Source of the DNA: Olleya sp. YS
GTDB lineage: Bacteria; Bacteroidota; Bacteroidia; Flavobacteriales; Flavobacteriaceae
DNA length: 64,000 nucleotides
Reading direction: 5' to 3'
Assembly: GCF_029760915.1 (NCBI RefSeq)
Contig: NZ_CP121685.1
Location: 2,319,001 to 2,383,000 of the forward strand
In this document: positions 30,418-38,818 of the stretch, in pieces
Layout: each line of letters begins with the position of its first letter
Position numbering within the stretch: the stretch's first letter is position 1
Program-made: the position numbers and the translations under genes
Notes under the pieces: model-generated
Told to the model about the DNA's origin: nothing
The model's database searches: none
Seen by the model: the letters and a program-made list of their open reading frames with translations, nothing else

Positions 30418-31187
30418 TGAAACAACTAATCTACATTTTTTTAGTTTTTACTCTTATATCATGTGATACAAAAACTGATAAAAAAGAGATTTATTTTGAA
30501 GATAACTTTGAAGGTGTAGAATTAAATCAAGAGAATTGGAATTACGAACTAGGTGATGGTTGTCCAAACTTATGTGGTTGGGGAAATAACGAAAGACAAA
30601 TTTATACTAAAGAAAATGTTAGCTTAATGCATGGAAATTTAGTAATCAAAGCCACCAAAGACAGCACTAATTATTATTCAGGTAGAATTACTACTAAAGA
30701 TAAAATAGAGTTTCAATACGGAACTGTAGAAGTTAAAGCAAAATTACCACAAGGAGCAGGTTTATGGCCAGCAATATGGATGTTGGGTAATGATATTGAC
30801 ACCAATACTTGGCCTGCATGTGGAGAAATTGATATAATGGAATACGTTGGTAAAGCACCACATCAAATTCACACAACATTACACACTCCTGATAGCTATG
30901 GACAATCAAAAAACACAAAAATATCTATAATAGATACCATTGAAGATGGGTTTCATGTATATAAAACTAAATGGACTAAAGACACCATTACATTTTATAT
31001 CGATGATAATTTAGTTTACACATTTTCACCAGAAATAAAAAATGATAAAACTTGGCCTTTTGATAAGCCTTTTTATATCATTTTAAACCTAGCAATAGGT
31101 GGGAACTTTGGAGGTCCAGAAGTGGATGATTCCATATTTCCTCAAGAGTTTATCATTGATTACGTAAAAGTATCAAGCTCTGATTAA
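30417..31187 (+). CDS. GH16 beta-glucanase, single-domain lipoprotein
   Basis: The 256-residue lipoprotein (Cys16) consists of one GH16 domain with GEIDIMEYVG: Glu137 nucleophile, Asp139, Glu142 acid/base. WPAIWMLGND and the C-terminal IILNLAIGGNFGG are typical of laminarinase-type GH16. Unlike the larger GH16 enzyme at 26452 it has no PKD or extra module. Two GH16 enzymes in one locus usually divide work between long chains and shorter or branched fragments, but which does what cannot be told here. Its start overlaps the GH3 stop by one base. Confidence 0.93.
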   Translation: MKQLIYIFLVFTLISCDTKTDKKEIYFEDNFEGVELNQENWNYELGDGCPNLCGWGNNERQIYTKENVSLMHGNLVIKATKDSTNYYSGRITTKDKIEFQYGTVEVKAKLPQGAGLWPAIWMLGNDIDTNTWPACGEIDIMEYVGKAPHQIHTTLHTPDSYGQSKNTKISIIDTIEDGFHVYKTKWTKDTITFYIDDNLVYTFSPEIKNDKTWPFDKPFYIILNLAIGGNFGGPEVDDSIFPQEFIIDYVKVSSSD

Positions 31188-31210
31188 TTAATTCATTTAA
31201 AACAATTATT

Positions 31211-33532
31211 ATGAAAAAAATTACTTTTTTATTATTCATGTTAACAGCAAGCTTTGGGTTTTCTCAAGCTCCAACTGTTGATCCAACTACACCTCCTGCA
31301 AGAGATGCTGCAGATGTAGTATCCATATTTAGTGGAGAATACTCTAATATTGCAGGTGCTGATTATAATCCTAATTGGGGACAATCTGGATTTGGTTCTG
31401 CAGACACTGCTTACCAACCTACAGGAGCAGGTGGATCCGGAAATGTTGTGTTAGCTTATCCAAATTTAAATTATCAAGGAATTGATTATAATGGAGCGCA
31501 AAATGTTTCAGCAATGGAATTTTTACATGTCGATATTTGGACAGATGGTGTTGCTCCAAATATTTATATTATTAGTCCTGGTCCTGTTGAAACAGCTTAT
31601 GCAATTCCAAATGTTTCTGGTTCTTGGCAAAGCATAGATATACCATTATCTAGTTTTAGTCCTGTAGATTTAACCAACGTTATACAATTTAAGTTTGATG
31701 GTGGTACTGGTACAGAAGCTATTTATGTAGATAATTTATATTTCTGGAAAAACCCTACTGCAGCAGGAACAGACGCAACGTTAAGCGATTTACAAGTAGA
31801 TAATGCTACTGTTTCAGGATTTATTCCAAGTGTAACCGATTATACAGTAGGATTGCCAGGAGGAACTACAGTAATTCCTCAAATAACTATGGCTACTACT
31901 AACGACACTAACGCAACAGTAACAAGTATTACTCAAGCAACTTCTATTCCAGGAGATGCGACAGTATTAGTAACTGCTCAAGATGGAACAACAACTAACA
32001 CTTATACAGTGTCTTTTGCTTTAACTTCACCAGGTGCACCAGCACCAACTCCACCAGCAAGAGATCCATTAGATGTTATATCTATTTTTGCTGATCCAGC
32101 TTATGCTAATGTACCGAATGTAAATTATAATCCTAATTGGGGTCAGTCAGGATTTGGGACTGCTAATCCATCTTACGATGTAGCAAACTCTGGAGATTTA
32201 GCAATCCATTATCCAAATTTTAACTATCAAGGAATTGATTTTAATGGCGCTCAAGATATTTCTGCAATGGAATTTTTACACTTAGATATCTGGATTGCTG
32301 GAAGTTTTTCTCCAAATGTTTATGTAATTAGTTCTGGTGCTGAGATTGCTCATCCAATTACAAATTCTGGGTCAGGAGACTGGCACAGTGTTGATATTCC
32401 TGTAGCTGGAATAACAGGTGATTTAACTAATGCTATACAATTTAAGTTTGATGGCGGAAGTGGAACAGACGAAATATTTGTTGATAATTTATATTTCTGG
32501 AAAAATCCAACTGTATCTGGTTCTGATGCTACTTTATCCGATTTACAAGTAGATGGAGCAACCGTTACTGGTTTTAATCCAAATACTGTTAGTTATACTT
32601 TAGGTTACCCAGAAGGAACAACTACAGTACCGCAAATTACTATGGCTACTACAACAGATACTAATGCTACCATTACAAGCATTACGCAAGCAACTGCTAT
32701 ACCAGGTAGTGCAACTGTTTTAGTAACTGCTCAAGATGGTACAACAACTAGTACATATACAGTTAATTACGCAATTACTTCACCTTCAAGTGCAGCACCA
32801 ACACCTCCATCTAGAAATGCTTCGGATGTTGTGTCAATATTTAGTGATGCTTATGCCAATGTTGGTTTAGATGAGTTACCAACAACATGGTCTCAAACAG
32901 GATTTGAAGCCATTACTTTAGAAGGTACTAATAATGCTTGGAAATTAACAGGATGTGAGTTTTTAGGTATAGTAACTAATTATGCAAATGGTGTAGATTT
33001 ATCTCAAATGGAAATGATGCATATAGACTATTGGACACCAGATTCAAACGAAATATTTGTTAAATTAGTAAATACTATAGCTAACCCAGTAGAAGAGGAT
33101 ATTGAATCTCTTGGTGCTACTATAACAGGTTCATGGCAAAGTGTAGAAGTTGATATGACAGGATTTGCTGCAAGATCATCTCAAGCTGTAACTTTAGATC
33201 AAATTACACAAATTTTGATTGATCCTACAGCACCTTCACTAGTATATATAGATAACTTTTATTTTTATAAAGGAACTGCTTTAAGTACTGATGAATTTAA
33301 TACAACTGACTTTAAAGTTTATCCAAACCCTACTTCTAGTGAATGGAATATTAGCAGTGATCAAAACATTAATTCTATTGTATTATTTGATGTATTAGGA
33401 AAACAAGTCTTAACATTAACTCCAAATGCTAGCAAAGTAACAATAAATAGTTCTGCATTGAATACAGGATTATATTTTGCTAAGCTTAGTTCTGATAACG
33501 GATCAAAAACCGTTAAGTTAATTAAAGAATAA
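31211..33532 (+). CDS. T9SS-exported modular protein: three CBM-like modules and two cadherin-like domains
   Basis: The 773-residue protein has a signal peptide (ending FGFSQ), three copies of a CBM-like beta module (about 28-180, 276-433, 530-690), two cadherin-like/Ig beta-sandwich linkers (about 188-273 and 437-523, ATLSDLQVD...) and a C-terminal type IX sorting domain (about 700-773; VYPNPTS...LVKLIKE-like end). Modules 1 and 2 share ADYNPNWGQSGFG/VNYNPNWGQSGFG and NYQGID; the third is more diverged. The same module occurs once in the PKD lipoprotein at 24392. No catalytic motif is visible. A cell-surface or released glucan-binding role is inferred. Confidence 0.75.
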   Translation: MKKITFLLFMLTASFGFSQAPTVDPTTPPARDAADVVSIFSGEYSNIAGADYNPNWGQSGFGSADTAYQPTGAGGSGNVVLAYPNLNYQGIDYNGAQNVSAMEFLHVDIWTDGVAPNIYIISPGPVETAYAIPNVSGSWQSIDIPLSSFSPVDLTNVIQFKFDGGTGTEAIYVDNLYFWKNPTAAGTDATLSDLQVDNATVSGFIPSVTDYTVGLPGGTTVIPQITMATTNDTNATVTSITQATSIPGDATVLVTAQDGTTTNTYTVSFALTSPGAPAPTPPARDPLDVISIFADPAYANVPNVNYNPNWGQSGFGTANPSYDVANSGDLAIHYPNFNYQGIDFNGAQDISAMEFLHLDIWIAGSFSPNVYVISSGAEIAHPITNSGSGDWHSVDIPVAGITGDLTNAIQFKFDGGSGTDEIFVDNLYFWKNPTVSGSDATLSDLQVDGATVTGFNPNTVSYTLGYPEGTTTVPQITMATTTDTNATITSITQATAIPGSATVLVTAQDGTTTSTYTVNYAITSPSSAAPTPPSRNASDVVSIFSDAYANVGLDELPTTWSQTGFEAITLEGTNNAWKLTGCEFLGIVTNYANGVDLSQMEMMHIDYWTPDSNEIFVKLVNTIANPVEEDIESLGATITGSWQSVEVDMTGFAARSSQAVTLDQITQILIDPTAPSLVYIDNFYFYKGTALSTDEFNTTDFKVYPNPTSSEWNISSDQNINSIVLFDVLGKQVLTLTPNASKVTINSSALNTGLYFAKLSSDNGSKTVKLIKE

Positions 33533-33558
33533 ATCTTAATAATTACTAACTAAATTGT

Positions 33559-33594
33559 AAAAGCCACATATGCCTATGCAATGTGGCTTTTTTT
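33559..33594 (+). terminator. Intrinsic terminator after the T9SS modular protein
   Basis: AAAAGCCACAT and ATGTGGCTTTT form an 11-bp stem with an 11-base loop and a following T-run. It would end, or attenuate, the locus transcript before the last gene. Confidence 0.8.
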
Positions 33595-33616
33595 AATTTT
33601 TTAAAATTTAGAAATT

Positions 33617-35323
33617 ATGAAAAATAAATTACTACTAATTGTTATGTTGTTTTCGAGTTTGACTTATGCACAAACGTTTCCAATAGATTTTTCAGACCCA
33701 TTAGATGATATGTTCCCAGATGATTGCACATTTACTTTAACAACAGATGCTGGAGATGATGTAGGATCTGTAACTGGTAGTGGTGCTTTATTTGACAATG
33801 TACAATTAACGTTAGCAGAAAATGTAGATTTGTCAGACGATTTTAATAACACTATTACATTTAGAATAAAACCTGATGCAGATTACGGAACACGTACACA
33901 CTTATTAAAGTTTGAAAATGGAACAGGACCAGATACGGAATTAGGATTTACAACTTCAGGTACTGCGTGGATAGATGTTAGTTTAGATTTTCCTTCAGGT
34001 TTAGGTGACTATGGACTATTAGTATTATTTACAGATTTTAATAATACAGATGTTGGAACATACTTAATCGACGATTTTGCTGGAGGAACAAATGTGGCGC
34101 CTCCACCACCACCTACTGCAATTTTTCCAATAGATTTTGAAACAGCAGATGACACATTTAATTGTTTTGATTGCGGTTTTACATTTACTACAGATGCTGG
34201 TGATAATGTAGGTCAAATAGCAGGAGGAGGACTACCTTTTGACACTGCTCAATTAACTTTAGCTCAAAACCTCGATCTTTCCGACGATACTAATAATACT
34301 ATAACTTTTAGAATTAAACCAGTTGCAGATTATGGTACACGTACCCATTTATTAAAATTTGAAGGAGGATCTGGTGCTAATCCAACTACAGAATTATCAT
34401 TTACAACAACAGGAACTGCTTGGCAAGATATTAGTTTAGATTATCCAGCTGGCTTAAGTAACTATGATTTAATGGTGTTTTTTCCAGATTTTAATAATGC
34501 AGATGTCGGTACGTATTTAGTCGATGATTTTGCTGGAGGAACCAATATTGTTCCAGTTGCAGATCCAGAGCCTGCTCCTATACCAGATTCTCCTGACAAT
34601 GAAACTTATAGTATATATAACGATACTAATAATTATACGACCAATTTTCCGTTTGTATATGATTTTGGAACCATAGGAGGTGAGCCAGACTTAGATACAA
34701 GTACTAACACTAATTTAGCATTAAAATTTGACTTTTCTTTTGCAGGTTATGGTCAAGGAGAAGGTGGTCCTGATGATGTCTCAATTTATGATTACGTTCA
34801 TTTTATGTATTGGGCAGCTCCTGGTGTTCCTGGTTTTCAATTTAGAATGATAAGTAACGATGGTGCTGTTTTAGAATATACTTATGAGATTGGTACAGAT
34901 GAGCCAATTGTAACAGGAGCTTGGACTTTAGTAACCATACCAATGTCGTACTTTACTAATTTAGGATTTTCAAGTACACATTTTTTTCAATGGAAATTTG
35001 AAACTTTTATGCAAGTTGTTACTCCTCAAGGGACTGTCTATGTAGATAATATTTTACTAACTCAAAATCCTTTATCTGTAGCAGAATATGAGGTTAATTC
35101 AATTAAAGTGTATCCTAACCCAACAACTAGTCATTGGACTGTTAAAGCTAAACAGCTTATAAAAATAGTAGAAGTGTTTGATATATTAGGAAAGTCTGTG
35201 TTTGTTAAAGATGTTAATAGTAAAGAATTTATTATAGAAACTATAAACTTAAATTCTGGATTGTATTTTGCTAAACTTAGTGCTAATAACTCTACAAGTA
35301 CTATTAAGCTTATAAAAGATTAG
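33617..35323 (+). CDS. T9SS-exported protein with two tandem beta modules and a third domain
   Basis: The 568-residue protein has a signal peptide (ending SLTYAQ), two tandem modules (about 20-158 and 167-312) that share FPIDF, FTTDAGD, NTITFRIKP, YGTRTHLLKFE and VGTYLVDDFAGGTN, a third beta-rich domain (about 328-485) and a C-terminal type IX sorting domain (about 495-568, KVYPNPTTS). I do not recognise the tandem module as a named family; its end (VDDFAGGTN) resembles the IDNLYF end of carbohydrate-binding modules. It lies after a terminator, so it may be transcribed separately or by read-through. No catalytic residues are evident; glycan binding is inferred. Confidence 0.7.
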   Translation: MKNKLLLIVMLFSSLTYAQTFPIDFSDPLDDMFPDDCTFTLTTDAGDDVGSVTGSGALFDNVQLTLAENVDLSDDFNNTITFRIKPDADYGTRTHLLKFENGTGPDTELGFTTSGTAWIDVSLDFPSGLGDYGLLVLFTDFNNTDVGTYLIDDFAGGTNVAPPPPPTAIFPIDFETADDTFNCFDCGFTFTTDAGDNVGQIAGGGLPFDTAQLTLAQNLDLSDDTNNTITFRIKPVADYGTRTHLLKFEGGSGANPTTELSFTTTGTAWQDISLDYPAGLSNYDLMVFFPDFNNADVGTYLVDDFAGGTNIVPVADPEPAPIPDSPDNETYSIYNDTNNYTTNFPFVYDFGTIGGEPDLDTSTNTNLALKFDFSFAGYGQGEGGPDDVSIYDYVHFMYWAAPGVPGFQFRMISNDGAVLEYTYEIGTDEPIVTGAWTLVTIPMSYFTNLGFSSTHFFQWKFETFMQVVTPQGTVYVDNILLTQNPLSVAEYEVNSIKVYPNPTTSHWTVKAKQLIKIVEVFDILGKSVFVKDVNSKEFIIETINLNSGLYFAKLSANNSTSTIKLIKD

Positions 35324-35340
35324 ATTTATATTTATAAACT

Positions 35341-35373
35341 AAAAAAGGATGCAAATTTTGCATCCTTTTTTTT
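35341..35373. terminator. Bidirectional terminator between the polysaccharide locus and the fnr-like gene
   Basis: GGATGCAA and TTGCATCC pair around a 3-base loop, flanked by an A-run on the left and a T-run on the right. It serves the plus-strand locus and the minus-strand Crp/Fnr gene. Confidence 0.85.
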
Positions 35374-35384
35374 ATTTTAAAAGC

Positions 35385-36062
35385 TTATTCTATTTTTAGC
35401 AAACTAGCTTCATCTTCAATTTTAATTTTTTTTCCAGAAGTACTAATTAAGCCTTCTTTTTTAAACAAAGATAATATTCTAATAGCACTTTCTGTAGCAG
35501 TACCTACAATACTAGCATAATCTTCCCTTGATAAGGTTAAATTTAAAAAACCGTTAGCATCTTGACCAAACTTTTTGGAGATATAAATTAAGGTTTCAGC
35601 CATACGTTGTTTTACAGTTTTTTGTGCCATATCAACAACCGTATCATCTGCATCTCTTAAATCTTGAGCCATTTTTTTTAATACGTCCATAGAAAAATTA
35701 GAATTTTTCTGTAAATCGTTTAAAATTTCTTGTTTGGGTATAAAGCATATCTGCATATCATTTATGGCAACAGCACTAAGATTTGCTGTTTCTCCACTAA
35801 CTAGTGAGCGTTGTCCCATCATACCACCTTTTACAACTAATTTTACGACTTGATCTTTACCATTTTCACTAAGTTTACTCATTTTACAAACTCCGTCTCT
35901 AACACAGTAAATACCATTAAGTGTATCACCTTCCTCAAAAATAATGTCACCTTTTTTGACAACTTTTCCTGTTTTGCAGGCAGAGACACGCATTAATTCT
36001 TCTCTTGTTAAAGTTTTCAAACTATTGAATTGCCTGACAATACATTGTTCACATTTACTCAT
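35385..36062 (-). CDS. Crp/Fnr-family regulator, Fnr-like
   Basis: The 225-residue regulator has a cyclic-nucleotide-binding-type beta-roll, a long dimer helix and a C-terminal HTH (LSREDYASIVGTATESAIRILSLF). Cysteines at 4, 7, 29 and 106, plus 53 and 59, could bind an oxygen-sensitive iron-sulfur cluster; spacing CxxC near the N-terminus plus Cys29 and Cys106 recalls Fnr (20, 23, 29, 122), though not identically. The recognition helix keeps Glu and Arg at the Fnr contact positions. It is divergent from the cbb3 oxidase genes and is the likely reader of the ATGAY-N4-RTCAT sites found before ccoI, ccoS, hemN and others. Oxygen sensing is inferred. Confidence 0.82.
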   Translation of the reverse strand: MSKCEQCIVRQFNSLKTLTREELMRVSACKTGKVVKKGDIIFEEGDTLNGIYCVRDGVCKMSKLSENGKDQVVKLVVKGGMMGQRSLVSGETANLSAVAINDMQICFIPKQEILNDLQKNSNFSMDVLKKMAQDLRDADDTVVDMAQKTVKQRMAETLIYISKKFGQDANGFLNLTLSREDYASIVGTATESAIRILSLFKKEGLISTSGKKIKIEDEASLLKIE

Positions 36063-36105
36063 ACCTAAATTTATAAAATGGTGTTACATCAAATGTATAC
36101 ATTAT

Positions 36106-36119
36106 ATGACAAATATCAT
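36106..36119 (+). promoter_or_regulatory. Fnr-like operator of ccoI
   Basis: ATGACAAATATCAT is a palindrome of the form ATGAY-N4-RTCAT. Its centre (36112.5) is 29.5 bp before the octamer AACCTTTG (36142-36149), one mismatch from TAnnTTTG. It lies in the divergent region shared with the fnr-like gene. Confidence 0.65.
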
Positions 36120-36138
36120 AAAATAGAATTAGCTTAAT

Positions 36139-36154
36139 TGTAACCTTTGTTACA
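36139..36154 (+). promoter_or_regulatory. TGTAAC-N4-GTTACA palindrome overlapping the ccoI -7 element
   Basis: TGTAACCTTTGTTACA is a perfect 6-4-6 palindrome identical in form to the operators of the sulfur cluster near 56-60 kb. It overlaps the proposed ccoI -7 element and ends 5 bp before the ATG at 36160, so here it would block rather than activate. Function is inferred from sequence form only. Confidence 0.45.
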
Positions 36155-36159
36155 GGTAA

Positions 36160-38547
36160 ATGAGCAAATTTTATATGGACATAAATGTATGTTATCATTG
36201 TGGCGATACTTGCACAGATGCAACACTAGTTTTAGAAGATAAATCCTTTTGTTGTAATGGATGCAAAACAGTTTTTGAGATATTGTCTGAAAACGATTTA
36301 ACGTGTTATTATGATTTACAAGCTTCCCCTGGTGCAATCCCAAAAGAGATAGAAGGTAAGTACGATTTTTTATCACAACAAAAAATAATTGATAAGTTAG
36401 TCGAGTTTGATGATGGCGACACTCAAATAGTGACACTTTATATTCCTCATATTCATTGTAGTTCTTGTATTTGGATACTAGAAAACCTTAATAAACTACA
36501 TCCAGCAATTTCTCTATCTCAAGTCAATTTTGGAAAAAAAACTATTCGTGTTTCATATAATTTAGAGTCTTATTCACTTAAAGCTTTGGTTTTGCTTTTA
36601 AGCTCTGTTGGATATGAGCCTTACATCAGTTTGGAAGATTACAAAACTGGTCAAAAAAATGTCAACCGAAGCTTAATATACAAGCTTGGTGTCGCAGGTT
36701 TTGCATTTGGTAATGTCATGTTTTTATCGTTTCCGGAGTATTTTGAGGTAAACGAATTTTGGTTAGATCAGTACAAACATACATTTAGATGGATTATGTT
36801 TACGTTCTCTTTGCCAGTAGTGTTTTATGCAGCTCAAGATTATTTTATTTCGGCTTATAAAGCTATAAATACAAAGGTTTTAAATATAGATATTCCTATA
36901 GCTTTAGGAGTTGTTGTTTTGTTTTTAAGAAGTACAGCCGAAATTATCTTTGATATTGGTTCAGGTTTTTTTGACAGTTTAACTGGCTTAGTATTCTTTT
37001 TATTATTAGGTAAGTTTTTTCAGCAAAAAACCTATTCATTCTTATCTTTTGAGCGTGATTACAAATCGTATTTTCCTATTGCAGTCACTAAGATTTTTAA
37101 TAACCAAGAAGTACCAGTCCAGGTATATGATATTAAAAAAGGAGACAGACTTTTAATTAGAAATCAAGAGTTAATTCCTGTTGACGGAATCTTGATTAAT
37201 GGAAGAGCAAAAATTGATTATAGCTTTGTAACTGGCGAGTCTGAAACTGTTACGAAACAATCGGGAGACAAATTATTTGCAGGAGGTAAACAAACTTCTG
37301 GTGTGATAGAGATGGAAGCTATTAAATCTGTAGAGCAAAGCTATTTAACCCAATTATGGAGCAATGATGTGTTTAGTAAAAATAAGGAGGATGGTTTTAC
37401 AACACTAACTAATGCTATCAGTAAACGGTTTACCATTGCAGTATTAACTATAGCGTTAGTGGCTACTGTATATTGGTTATTTGTTGATTCCAGTAAAGCT
37501 TTAAACGTGTTTACAGCTGTACTCATTATTGCTTGTCCATGTGCAATTGCATTAGCAGCGCCTTTTACCTTCGGAAACTTGTTACGCATCTTTGGAAAGC
37601 ATAAATTCTATCTAAAAAACGCTTCAGTATTAGAACAATTAGCACACATCAATACCATTATTTTTGACAAAACCGGAACTATAACATCAAATAAAAAAAA
37701 CGATGTAAAATATGATGGTTTACCGTTAAGTACAAGTGAAGAAATGTTGCTTAAAAATACGCTTAGAGGCTCTAATCACCCATTAAGTAGGAGTTTGTAC
37801 GATATTCTAGAAGCGAATAATATTATTCCATTAGATCATTTTGAAGAATATTTAGGACAAGGAATTGAAGCTTCTCACAACACCCAAAACATCAAAATTG
37901 GTTCAGCACAATTTGTAGGACATCAAACTGATACAGAAGTGTTAAATACGTCTGTTTTTATTAGTTCCAATAATATGTATAAAGGAAAATATACTTTTTA
38001 TAATAGTTACAGAAAAGGATTGTCTAAACTATTTAATAGTCTAAAAAAGAAGTATGATTTAGTCATCCTATCTGGAGATAATGAAGGCGAATTGGAAAAT
38101 CTTAAAAAATTACTACCTGCAAAAACAAAACTACTGTTTAATCAAAAACCAGACGATAAGTTAGAGTATATTAAATATCATCAATCTGAAGGTGCAAAAG
38201 TACTTATGGTTGGTGATGGACTAAATGATGCAGGCGCTTTGGCACAAAGTCAAGTTGGTATAGCAATTTCAGAAAATGTTAATGTGTTTTCTCCTGCTTG
38301 TGATGCTATTTTGGATGCTACAAAATTCAATCAATTATATCATTATATAAAAGTATCTAAAAGCGGAATTAAGATTGTGAAATGGAGTTTTTTACTCTCA
38401 TTATTTTATAACATTATCGGGCTGTATTTTGCTGTTACTGGTCAGTTGGCACCAGTTATTGCAGCTATTTTGATGCCTTTAAGTTCTATTAGTATTGTAG
38501 TATTTACTACAGTTGCTACAAATATTGTAGGTAGAAAATTAAAATAA
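36160..38547 (+). CDS. ccoI: Copper-translocating P1B-type ATPase for cbb3 oxidase assembly
   Basis: The 795-residue ATPase exports copper for insertion into cbb3 oxidase (FixI/CtpA type). The N-terminus has a cysteine-rich metal-binding region (CYHCGDTC, FCCNGCK) and an HMA-like domain with HCSSC. The membrane metal site is the CPC motif in IIACPCAIAL near 458; the phosphorylation motif DKTGT is near 503; GDGLNDAG closes the ATP site. An ATG at 36175 (codon 6) is an alternative start, which would give a longer leader after the predicted promoter. It leads the cco gene cluster; a 74 bp gap with its own operator separates it from ccoS. Confidence 0.92.
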   Translation: MSKFYMDINVCYHCGDTCTDATLVLEDKSFCCNGCKTVFEILSENDLTCYYDLQASPGAIPKEIEGKYDFLSQQKIIDKLVEFDDGDTQIVTLYIPHIHCSSCIWILENLNKLHPAISLSQVNFGKKTIRVSYNLESYSLKALVLLLSSVGYEPYISLEDYKTGQKNVNRSLIYKLGVAGFAFGNVMFLSFPEYFEVNEFWLDQYKHTFRWIMFTFSLPVVFYAAQDYFISAYKAINTKVLNIDIPIALGVVVLFLRSTAEIIFDIGSGFFDSLTGLVFFLLLGKFFQQKTYSFLSFERDYKSYFPIAVTKIFNNQEVPVQVYDIKKGDRLLIRNQELIPVDGILINGRAKIDYSFVTGESETVTKQSGDKLFAGGKQTSGVIEMEAIKSVEQSYLTQLWSNDVFSKNKEDGFTTLTNAISKRFTIAVLTIALVATVYWLFVDSSKALNVFTAVLIIACPCAIALAAPFTFGNLLRIFGKHKFYLKNASVLEQLAHINTIIFDKTGTITSNKKNDVKYDGLPLSTSEEMLLKNTLRGSNHPLSRSLYDILEANNIIPLDHFEEYLGQGIEASHNTQNIKIGSAQFVGHQTDTEVLNTSVFISSNNMYKGKYTFYNSYRKGLSKLFNSLKKKYDLVILSGDNEGELENLKKLLPAKTKLLFNQKPDDKLEYIKYHQSEGAKVLMVGDGLNDAGALAQSQVGIAISENVNVFSPACDAILDATKFNQLYHYIKVSKSGIKIVKWSFLLSLFYNIIGLYFAVTGQLAPVIAAILMPLSSISIVVFTTVATNIVGRKLK

Positions 38548-38557
38548 TGACTTAAAC

Positions 38558-38571
38558 ATGATAATTATCAT
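38558..38571 (+). promoter_or_regulatory. Fnr-like operator of ccoS-ccoNO
   Basis: ATGATAATTATCAT is a perfect palindrome whose centre (38564.5) is 29.5 bp before TAATTTTG (38594-38601), a full match to TAnnTTTG. The ccoS ATG follows 20 bp after that. Confidence 0.75.
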
Positions 38572-38584
38572 CTTTTAAAAGATG
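38569..38584. repeat. Perfect 16-bp palindrome CATCTTTTAAAAGATG
   Basis: It lies between the Fnr-like operator and the -7 element of the ccoS promoter and shares 3 bases with the operator. It could be a second protein site or part of the ccoI 3' end; it lacks a T-run, so it is a poor terminator. Confidence 0.5.
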
Positions 38585-38621
38585 CATCTAAACTAATTTT
38601 GAAACATAACTTCTAATAGGT

Positions 38622-38816
38622 ATGAGTGTTATATATATTTTACTAACAGTAAGCATTATTGTTGCAATAGTCTTTTTTGTAGCCTTTATTTTGGCACTTA
38701 AAAGCGGACAATTTGATGATGGTTATACACCTTCAGTAAGAATGCTTTTTGAAGACGAGTTGGTGAAAACTACAAAAACGATAACTAAAACAAACAATAA
38801 GACTAATCACAATTAA
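38622..38816 (+). CDS. ccoS: cbb3 oxidase maturation protein CcoS
   Basis: The 64-residue protein has one N-terminal membrane helix (about residues 3-27) followed by LKSGQFDDGYTPSVRMLF. The GQFDD block after the helix is the CcoS signature. CcoS is needed for heme b and copper cofactor insertion into CcoN. It is the first gene of the unit under the second Fnr-like operator, 2 bp before ccoNO. Its length is normal for the family. Confidence 0.92.
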   Translation: MSVIYILLTVSIIVAIVFFVAFILALKSGQFDDGYTPSVRMLFEDELVKTTKTITKTNNKTNHN

Positions 38817-38818
38817 TT

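Noticed and set aside
36066-36102. Search for an Fnr-like autoregulated promoter of the fnr-like gene on the minus strand
   Set aside because: The shared operator at 36106 has no TAnnTTTG match at the required distance on the minus strand, so autoregulation is not claimed.
36134-36436. 100-codon minus-strand frame overlapping the ccoI start and promoter
   Set aside because: It is antisense to the metal-binding N-terminus of ccoI and would cross its operator; the translation looks random.
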